Below are positions 1 through 4,662 of a DNA stretch of 5,500 nt, piece after piece. The stretch covers positions 1 through 5,500 of the forward strand of contig CAQTPN010000123.1 in assembly GCA_948888345.1 (NCBI GenBank), given 5' to 3'. Source of the stretch: an uncultured bacterium. Lineage in GTDB: Bacteria; Cyanobacteriota; Vampirovibrionia; Gastranaerophilales; Gastranaerophilaceae. The position numbers and the translations under genes were made by a program. Below the pieces are notes generated by a model that saw only the letters and a list, made by a program, of their open reading frames with translations, was not told where the DNA came from and did no database searches. Numbering within the stretch: the stretch's first letter is position 1; every line of letters starts with the position of its first letter.

Positions 1-29
1 TGTGTACTTTTCTTATTTTTTGATATAAT
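1..29 (+). promoter_or_regulatory. Extended -10 promoter of the TPR gene
   Basis: TGATATAAT at 21-29 is a perfect extended -10 element (TG-n-TATAAT). A -35 hexamer at 17-bp spacing would be 1-6 (TGTGTA), which matches the consensus poorly, as is common when an extended -10 is present. Transcription would start about 7 nt after the -10, at or within a base or two of the ATG at 37. The promoter is seen directly; the start point is inferred. Confidence 0.7.
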
Positions 30-36
30 TTAACTT

Positions 37-1830
37 ATGGATAATATAGAAACAGATGAACTTCTTGATAATGCTCTTGAATTAATAAATAATGAACAGT
101 TTGAAGATGCTTATGAGATTTTAAAAAAAGCCTCTAAGCTTGAACCGGATAATATTGAAGTATTGAAAAATCTGGGACTTACATTAATTAACCTTCAAGA
201 TTTTGTTGAAGCAAAAAAAACATTTATTGCCGTTACAAAAAAAGACCCCGAAAATGCCAATGCTTGGTATTATCTTGGAAGTATTCAAGAAAAGCTTGAT
301 GAATTTAATGAAGCCCTCATCTCTCATAAAAAAGTTATTGAATTAAGACCGCAATATATTGATGCTTATAAAGCACTTGGCGTACTGTATTTAAAAACCG
401 GACGCTTTGATGAGCTTATTCAAACAATTGAAAAAGCACTTGAAGTTGAAACAGGCGATTATCAGCTTTATTACATAATTTCATCTGCTTATATGGCAAA
501 AAAAGAGGATGACCTTGCGCTTAAATACCTTGAAGAGGCTCATAAATTAAATCCTGAACATATTCAAATTTTGAATAATATAAGCACATGCCACATTGCC
601 AAAGGAGAATATGATTTAGCGGAAGAAAGCCTGAAAAAAGCATATGAGCTTGATAAAACAAATCCTTCTACAAATTATAATCTGGGCTCTTTATACCAGC
701 TGAAAGGCAAGTTTGAAGATGCTTTTACCTGCTTTAATACCGCATACATTAAAGAACCCTCTTCCGTTTTCCTGTCATCCCTTGCATACTGCGCAATTCA
801 GGCAGGCAAATGGGAAACTGCATGTAATCTGTATAAAAGTTTAACCGCCATACACCCTGAAAAATTCAATTTCAAAATGAATTATCTTAATTGCTGCATA
901 CAAACCGGTAAATATAAAGAGGGGCTTGATATAGCGCAAAAACTTATAAAATTAAATCCAAAATCCGTTGATATACAGAAAAAACTTGCATATCTTTACA
1001 GGCTTACAAAAAAACCTCAAGAAGCTGTTCAAATTCTTGAAAAGCTCTTAAAAAGAGGCAAAATAGATTTTGAAATATGCTACAACCTTGCAATTTCTTA
1101 TGTAAATATGAATGAATTGGAACTTGGAAAAGAAAACCTTAAAAAATGTATTTCTTTGGAACCGGAAAACCCTGTTGCAAGAAAAGATTTAGGAATTATT
1201 TATCTAAGGATGAACTATGTTGACTGGGCACTTGATGAATTTCAAACCGCGCTTAATTTAGAACCTGATAATCCTGAGCATTATCTAAATTTAGCTGTTG
1301 CTCTAAATAAAACTCAAGAATTTGAAAAAGCTGATGAATACTATAAAAAGGCTGTTAAACTTGAGCCAGATAATCCTGCATATCTTGCACATTACGGAGA
1401 AAACCTTTTAGTTTCAGGCAAAAAAGATAAGGCAAAAGAAATTTTATTAAGGGCAATACAACACCCGAATGCAAACTATAAGGTAAAATTTACGCTCGCA
1501 AAACTTTATTTTGATGAAAAAAATTATAAGACATCTTATGAATTATTAACGGATATAAAAGATTCCGTAAATAACCCCGAAATTTTAAGCCTAATGGCGC
1601 AAAATCTTATGAAATTAAAAGATTATCAAGGGGCGGCAGGCATTTTTAAAAAGCTTAAAGAAAACTACCCTGATAATCACATCTTGCTTTGCGATTTAGC
1701 AAAATGTGAAATAAAAATGGGGGAATACGATAAAGCAAAAGAAAATATTAAAAATGCCTTAATGATATTCCCCGAATTTGAATACGGTCTGAAGCTTTTA
1801 AAAGAATTGGAAAATACGGAAACTGACTAG
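37..1830 (+). CDS. Tetratricopeptide repeat (TPR) protein, about 17 repeats
   Basis: This 597-residue protein consists almost entirely of 34-residue helix-turn-helix TPR units from about residue 4 to residue 580. The TPR signature recurs throughout: an Asn-Leu-Gly or Tyr-Leu-Gly position in helix A, Tyr/Phe-x-x-Ala in helix B, and a closing Leu-x-Pro-(Asp/Glu)-Asn-Pro turn (for example near residues 35, 309, 376, 410 and 444). There is no signal peptide, membrane segment or attached catalytic domain, so it is probably a cytoplasmic scaffold with an elongated superhelix for protein binding. Its partner cannot be read from the sequence. The start is ATG 37: an in-frame TAA lies at 31-33, there is no Shine-Dalgarno sequence, and the -10 box ends at 29, which suggests a leaderless mRNA. 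Such all-TPR proteins have been linked to pilus assembly, glycosyl transfer and cell-envelope complexes, but none of these roles can be chosen here. The downstream neighbour is convergent, so it is not an operon partner. Confidence 0.95.
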   Translation: MDNIETDELLDNALELINNEQFEDAYEILKKASKLEPDNIEVLKNLGLTLINLQDFVEAKKTFIAVTKKDPENANAWYYLGSIQEKLDEFNEALISHKKVIELRPQYIDAYKALGVLYLKTGRFDELIQTIEKALEVETGDYQLYYIISSAYMAKKEDDLALKYLEEAHKLNPEHIQILNNISTCHIAKGEYDLAEESLKKAYELDKTNPSTNYNLGSLYQLKGKFEDAFTCFNTAYIKEPSSVFLSSLAYCAIQAGKWETACNLYKSLTAIHPEKFNFKMNYLNCCIQTGKYKEGLDIAQKLIKLNPKSVDIQKKLAYLYRLTKKPQEAVQILEKLLKRGKIDFEICYNLAISYVNMNELELGKENLKKCISLEPENPVARKDLGIIYLRMNYVDWALDEFQTALNLEPDNPEHYLNLAVALNKTQEFEKADEYYKKAVKLEPDNPAYLAHYGENLLVSGKKDKAKEILLRAIQHPNANYKVKFTLAKLYFDEKNYKTSYELLTDIKDSVNNPEILSLMAQNLMKLKDYQGAAGIFKKLKENYPDNHILLCDLAKCEIKMGEYDKAKENIKNALMIFPEFEYGLKLLKELENTETD

Positions 1831-1847
1831 AATATTGCAAAAGAAAG

Positions 1848-1874
1848 GGAGCGTGAGGTTACAAAACACGCTCC
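1848..1874 (-). terminator. Hairpin terminator between the convergent TPR and pilin-like genes
   Basis: A perfect 8-bp stem, GGAGCGTG (1848-1855) with CACGCTCC (1867-1874), encloses an 11-nt loop. Read on the minus strand the stem is followed by CCCTTTCTTTT, a T-rich tail, so it fits best as the rho-independent terminator of the pilin-like gene, whose stop codon lies 26 nt before it. On the plus strand the following bases are not T-rich, so termination of the TPR transcript here is less certain. Confidence 0.7.
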
Positions 1875-1899
1875 ATTAGAAAAGTTGTTCATCTAAAAA

Positions 1900-4305
1900 T
1901 TAATTACCTGTTACGGAATTCCATCTGATTTTTAGAAAACCGTCAGCACCTGCTCCGCCGTATCCTGCCGTCTTATTTGCTGTATTTATTCCGCCTCCGC
2001 CGCCTCCTGCTCCGCCGTATTTTGCGGTTGTAATTTCATAGTTCATAGCAGCAGAACCGTTTTCAGTGCCGGAATTACAATTGTTCCCCGCATTTACTTC
2101 CATTCCGCCGCATCCGCCCTTATACCCCGTTACGGTATTTCCGCCTCCTCCGCCAGATACACCTTTATTGTCCATACCGCCGTTCACTCCTTTAGCTGTA
2201 AGCGGAGCTGTTAGTTCTTTATAATCTTTTGAAGTATGGTCAGGATAATTCCCGCCCGCGCCGCCTGCGCCGCCCTTTTGAGCATTGCCGTCAAATTCTC
2301 CGCTTCTTCCGCCCAAACCTCCTTTGAAATAATATACTTTTTCTTTTGTTGAAATAATTGTATCTTTACCGTCTGCTCCGTTTGAATTTACTCCGCCGCC
2401 GCCCCCGCCTGCGCCGATTATTACGTTCACAACAGATTTTGCCCTTACCGGTATTATGAGCATATCTGAATTATTGCTTTCATCATTAAACCCGATACTG
2501 CCTCCGGCACCGCCCCCGCCGCCCGGAGATGCCATAGAATAGGTTATAGATATTAAAGAAGCACCTCCAAATCCGCCTTTTTTACAATAGGAAGAATTTT
2601 TATACCCCCTCTGGCACGAACCGCCGCTGCCGCCCGCGCCATACACAATTCCATTTCTACCATCAGGTGCATCATAATTTGAAGCCTCTGTTCCGCCTCC
2701 GCCTGCGCCTCCTCCTATAGTTGTTCCTTCAAGCCCGTCAGGGTTAGCCGTTGCAAATTCGCAGGTGCCTCCTGCAGAGCATGACGGGCTGCCTGCCGGC
2801 GTTTGCCCGCCGTTTAAAGAAGAGGAAGCATTTTTACCCCCTGCACCGCCCTTTGCAAAATATGTCCCGATTAAATTTCCGTTTGAATCTTTATGATATA
2901 AATAAGTTGTGCCGCCATCCTTGTTTGAAGAAGCGGGGTCGCCCTTTTTCCCCAATGCCAGCTGTAATATATCGTTTGGGGAAACATTTATTTTATATGT
3001 AAATTTAGAAGCACTGGCACCCCCGCCGCCTGAATAAGGAAACCAATCCTGTAATTCTCTTACACAAATAACACTTTTAGCCCTTGATACTGATATATCG
3101 GCAGTTTGAAACTTGTCCCTGTAATGCTCCCAGTAATTAAATGCAATCCTGCCTTGAAGCCATACTTCCATAGGATAACAATGGTTATTATCTGAACCGT
3201 AACACTGTTGCGGCAAACCGCACCTTTCAAGACCAAAAGGGTTTTCACCATCATTAGCCCTAAGGCAAAGATTTAATCCCTTTGACCCCATATAATCAGA
3301 TTTTGTATCATAAATTCTTTGCATCTCGGTTTCGGTTAAAAGTCTTGCCGGCTCTTTAAATATTCCGCCATAGAACGGCCAATCTATACCGCACCAGTAT
3401 GAGGCACCGTTATATTTACAAACACCCCTTTCATAACAGGAAGAGCCTGTGCAGTAATCATTCTTCACACTGCGCCAGCAGCAATTATCGCTCGTGCAAG
3501 ATTCACCTGCAGCAACAGATTGCACCGTATATACCGTTTTTGGCGGTACACCGTTATGTACACATAAATCCCTGCTGCTGTCTGCGGCTGACGGAATTCT
3601 GTTTGTTCCGCTCTCGCAGGCATCAGAACCTGTTGAGGCAGCGGCATTCCCGCCAGCACCGCCTGCACCCGTTAATGTAAACGATATTTCATAAACCCCT
3701 TTTGGAACTAAAAAAGTTTTGCTGTCAGTATATGTTTCAGTATAAGTTTTATACGAAGCACCTCCGCCGCCGCCCCCTCCGCCTGAGGCCTGCACTTTAA
3801 TGTTTTCAACCCCCGAAGGTACTTCAAAAGCATATGTTCCGGGGTTTGCATATATCGCAACACCATCATCCAGAGTTTTTTCCTGTTCATAATTAACCAC
3901 TTCGGTTTTTCTTGTCATTACAGGGGCAAGGGCTGTCATCAACAATGACACTACAAGAAGTGCCATCAGCATTTCCACAAGAGAAAATGCGGCCGTCATT
4001 GCAAAGGTGTAAAACGGCTGTAATCCTTTCTTGTCATTGCGAGGGAGGACTTGGCCGACCGCGGCAATCCACCATTTATTCTTTCTTCTTTTTTGTTTCA
4101 CCTTATTACCGAATTTCACTTTATTTCTGGATTGCTTCGCTGCGCTCGCAATGACAATATCAGATTCTGCCATTGCAAAGGAGCCTCCGGCCGGCTGCGG
4201 CAATCCGGCATCCTTTAGACAGTCGGGTATTGCCCGCTCGGGCGATGTTTTTGCCATATTTCCATGGTGCGATAAACTGTATAAATTCCAAATTTTATAA
4301 ATCAT
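1900..4305 (-). CDS. Glycine-rich, cysteine-rich type IV pilin-like (pseudopilin) surface protein
   Basis: The reading frame encodes 801 residues. Residues 107-127 form a prepilin-type segment: FSLVEM, with the conserved Glu at position +5, then a hydrophobic stretch ending Ala-Pro-Val-Met-Thr-Arg-Lys. Prepilin peptidase would probably cut between Ala106 and Phe107, anchoring the protein in the membrane or a pilus/type II-like fibre. After it come two 'Phe-x-Val-Pro-x-Gly-Val' strands (about 158-170 and 197-210), each running into a poly-Gly loop. A 14-cysteine domain spans about 230-414, followed by a long Gly-rich region (425-790) with three further Cys pairs and a GADGFLKIRW C-terminal motif (786-795). 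This Gly-rich pattern is typical of tail-fibre and adhesin-like glycine-rich domains; an exposed, disulfide-stabilised role is inferred. The start at 4305 has a good Shine-Dalgarno sequence (AAGGAG, 6 nt spacing), whereas the ATG at 3999, just before the prepilin motif, has none. The result is a 106-residue leader, far longer than normal, containing an inserted repeat. The gene is richer in G+C than its neighbours because of its Gly codons. It is divergent from an XRE regulator. Confidence 0.85.
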   Translation of the reverse strand: MIYKIWNLYSLSHHGNMAKTSPERAIPDCLKDAGLPQPAGGSFAMAESDIVIASAAKQSRNKVKFGNKVKQKRRKNKWWIAAVGQVLPRNDKKGLQPFYTFAMTAAFSLVEMLMALLVVSLLMTALAPVMTRKTEVVNYEQEKTLDDGVAIYANPGTYAFEVPSGVENIKVQASGGGGGGGGASYKTYTETYTDSKTFLVPKGVYEISFTLTGAGGAGGNAAASTGSDACESGTNRIPSAADSSRDLCVHNGVPPKTVYTVQSVAAGESCTSDNCCWRSVKNDYCTGSSCYERGVCKYNGASYWCGIDWPFYGGIFKEPARLLTETEMQRIYDTKSDYMGSKGLNLCLRANDGENPFGLERCGLPQQCYGSDNNHCYPMEVWLQGRIAFNYWEHYRDKFQTADISVSRAKSVICVRELQDWFPYSGGGGASASKFTYKINVSPNDILQLALGKKGDPASSNKDGGTTYLYHKDSNGNLIGTYFAKGGAGGKNASSSLNGGQTPAGSPSCSAGGTCEFATANPDGLEGTTIGGGAGGGGTEASNYDAPDGRNGIVYGAGGSGGSCQRGYKNSSYCKKGGFGGASLISITYSMASPGGGGGAGGSIGFNDESNNSDMLIIPVRAKSVVNVIIGAGGGGGGVNSNGADGKDTIISTKEKVYYFKGGLGGRSGEFDGNAQKGGAGGAGGNYPDHTSKDYKELTAPLTAKGVNGGMDNKGVSGGGGGNTVTGYKGGCGGMEVNAGNNCNSGTENGSAAMNYEITTAKYGGAGGGGGGINTANKTAGYGGAGADGFLKIRWNSVTGN
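3064..3618 (-). other. Cysteine-rich domain inserted in the pilin-like protein
   Basis: This codes for residues 230-414, which contain 14 cysteines (230, 248, 270, 275, 276, 285, 290, 296, 305, 347, 362, 368, 376, 414), including an adjacent Cys-Cys pair. The segment is poor in Gly runs and contains many Trp and Tyr residues, so it looks like a folded module set between two glycine-rich stretches. The even number of cysteines suggests disulfide bonding outside the cytoplasm. No named domain was recognised. Confidence 0.6.
3925..3987 (-). other. Prepilin N-methylation motif and hydrophobic helix
   Basis: This codes for residues 107-127 of the pilin-like protein, from Phe-Ser-Leu-Val-Glu-Met to Ala-Pro. 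It has the features of a class III signal: Phe at +1, Glu at +5 and about 20 apolar residues. The -1 residue is Ala rather than the usual Gly. Such signals are processed by prepilin peptidase (PilD/GspO family), and the helix packs in the core of type IV pilus-like filaments. No assembly gene is visible in this window. Confidence 0.85.
3997..4181. repeat. 11-bp direct repeats bounding an in-frame 174-bp unit
   Basis: CATTGCAAAGG occurs at 3997-4007 and again at 4171-4181. The offset is 174 bp, exactly 58 codons, and both copies encode Phe-Ala-Met in the pilin-like frame (residues 43-45 and 101-103). The palindromic element lies between them. Either the insertion duplicated a target sequence or the segment was copied; removing 174 bp would restore a shorter uninterrupted leader in the same frame. 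Confidence 0.7.
4031..4157. repeat. Palindromic repeat element (RPE/MITE-like) inside the coding frame
   Basis: The ends are perfect 13-bp inverted repeats: TTGTCATTGCGAG (4031-4043) and CTCGCAATGACAA (4145-4157). A second inner inverted pair, GCAATCCA (4064-4071) with TGGATTGC (4128-4135), is separated from the outer pair by unequal spacers, giving a hairpin with an asymmetric internal loop and an AT-rich centre. The end sequence (GTCATTGCGAG...GCAATCC) matches from memory a dispersed palindromic repeat seen in many bacterial genomes, whose translation typically contains Ile-Ala-Ser-x-x-x-Gln-Ser-Arg. Here that peptide appears as IASAAKQSRN at residues 53-62. No transposase is present, so it would be non-autonomous. 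Confidence 0.8.
4171..4257. repeat. GC-rich leader segment, possible second dispersed repeat
   Basis: This stretch encodes residues 17-45 of the pilin-like leader, from Met-Ala-Lys-Thr to Phe-Ala-Met. It is much richer in G+C than the flanking AT-rich DNA and contains small inverted repeats, including CCGGCCGG near 4187-4194 and GCCCG-CT-CGGGC at 4232-4243. The composition and the non-signal-like peptide suggest mobile repeat DNA taken into the frame, but only one copy is in the window, so the call is tentative. Confidence 0.35.
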
Positions 4306-4311
4306 ACTTCA

Positions 4312-4317
4312 CTCCTT
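4312..4317 (-). promoter_or_regulatory. Ribosome binding site deciding the pilin-like start
   Basis: On the minus strand AAGGAG lies 6 nt before the ATG at 4305, an ideal Shine-Dalgarno arrangement. The alternative ATG at 3999, directly before the prepilin motif, has no comparable site within 20 nt. This favours translation from 4305 and therefore through the inserted repeat. Confidence 0.75.
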
Positions 4318-4328
4318 AATAAGATGTT

Positions 4329-4347
4329 TTCGTATTTAAAATACGAA
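4329..4347. promoter_or_regulatory. Perfect 19-bp palindrome, candidate XRE operator
   Basis: TTCGTATTT (4329-4337) and AAATACGAA (4339-4347) are exact reverse complements around one central base. The site lies in the 74-bp divergent gap, 23 bp before the pilin-like ATG and 32 bp before the XRE ATG. It would overlap the -35 region of the proposed XRE promoter and the likely -10 region of the pilin-like promoter (a weak TATTTT reading leftward at 4343-4338). Its size and symmetry suit a dimeric helix-turn-helix repressor; it is neither followed by a T-run nor GC-rich, so a terminator is unlikely. Confidence 0.65.
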
Positions 4348-4373
4348 TTACTAATCAATATTAACACTAGAAT
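4345..4373 (+). promoter_or_regulatory. Possible promoter of the XRE gene
   Basis: TAGAAT at 4368-4373 resembles a -10 box (5 of 6 to TATAAT) and ends 6 nt before the ATG at 4380, mirroring the arrangement at the TPR gene. A -35 at 17-bp spacing (4345-4350, GAATTA) is weak and overlaps the palindrome. An alternative -10, TATTAA at 4359-4364, would give a leader of about 9 nt. Either way, the mRNA would have almost no 5' leader. Confidence 0.35.
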
Positions 4374-4379
4374 TAAATT

Positions 4380-4604
4380 ATGACAAGTTATAAAAACAAG
4401 GCTAAAAGTATAATTTCAAAAAAACTTAAAGAACACAGGGAAGCATCAGGCATTTCCCAGATTAATTTAAGTGTAAAGATACATAAAAGCTCTGAATATA
4501 TTTCAAGAATAGAGCGGGGGGTTATGCTTCCCGGGGTGGAGGTTTTATATGAAATTGCAGACGTCTTAAATATTGACCCGTGTTGTTTAATTTCAAATAA
4601 ATAA
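4380..4604 (+). CDS. Small XRE/Cro-family helix-turn-helix transcriptional regulator
   Basis: The 74-residue protein is little more than one HTH_3 domain (residues about 16-70). It shows the family pattern: Leu-Lys-x-x-Arg (helix 1), Ser-Gln-x-x-Leu-Ser (26-31, helix 2), recognition helix SSEYISRIERG (37-47), then Pro-x-x-x-x-Leu-x-x-Ile-Ala-x-x-Leu-x-Ile-Asp (51-66). The usual Ala-Glu of helix 2 is replaced by Leu-Ser. There is no sensor or peptidase domain, so it probably acts as a simple dimeric DNA-binding protein like phage Cro or a SinR-like switch. The ATG at 4380 is the first possible start, since an in-frame TAA sits at 4374-4376. No Shine-Dalgarno sequence is present. It is divergent from the pilin-like gene and shares with it a gap containing a 19-bp palindrome, so self-regulation and control of the surface protein are inferred. 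A chromosomal remnant of a phage or plasmid regulator is the alternative. Confidence 0.9.
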   Translation: MTSYKNKAKSIISKKLKEHREASGISQINLSVKIHKSSEYISRIERGVMLPGVEVLYEIADVLNIDPCCLISNK

Positions 4605-4610
4605 TATAAA

Positions 4611-4641
4611 AATATCCGGCTTAAAATAAAAGCCGGATATT
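4611..4641. terminator. Bidirectional rho-independent terminator
   Basis: A perfect 12-bp stem, AATATCCGGCTT (4611-4622) with AAGCCGGATATT (4630-4641), encloses a 7-nt loop and continues by A-T pairing into flanking A and T runs (4608-4610 with 4642-4644). T-runs follow on both strands, so it can end the XRE transcript, whose stop is 7 bp before it, and the convergent glycosidase-like transcript, whose stop is at 4663. Confidence 0.92.
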
Positions 4642-4662
4642 TTTTATAATTCTAAACTCTTC

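Noticed and set aside
1900..2800. Repeated 'ccgccgcctccgcc' motifs looking like tandem DNA repeats
   Set aside because: They are irregular in spacing and simply encode poly-Gly on the minus strand; no fixed repeat unit was found.
2751..3694. Several short open frames on both strands (for example 2751-3002, 3399-3680, 3494-3694 on plus; 3465-3668, 3060-3254 on minus)
   Set aside because: They lie wholly within the long minus-strand pilin-like frame, have no ribosome sites or recognisable domains, and have the low-complexity composition expected from reading Gly-rich codons out of frame.
4031..4157. A CRISPR repeat or small RNA gene
   Set aside because: There is only one palindromic unit, no regularly spaced copies, and no promoter or terminator; a dispersed palindromic repeat explains it better.
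3912..4300. Plus-strand frames at 3912-4154 and 4031-4300
   Set aside because: They are antisense to the prepilin leader, and much of their length is a translated copy of the palindromic repeat, which stays open in several frames by nature.
4329..4347. The palindrome as a rho-independent terminator
   Set aside because: The stem is AT-rich, the two arms are separated by only one base so a hairpin is poorly formed, and no T-run follows.
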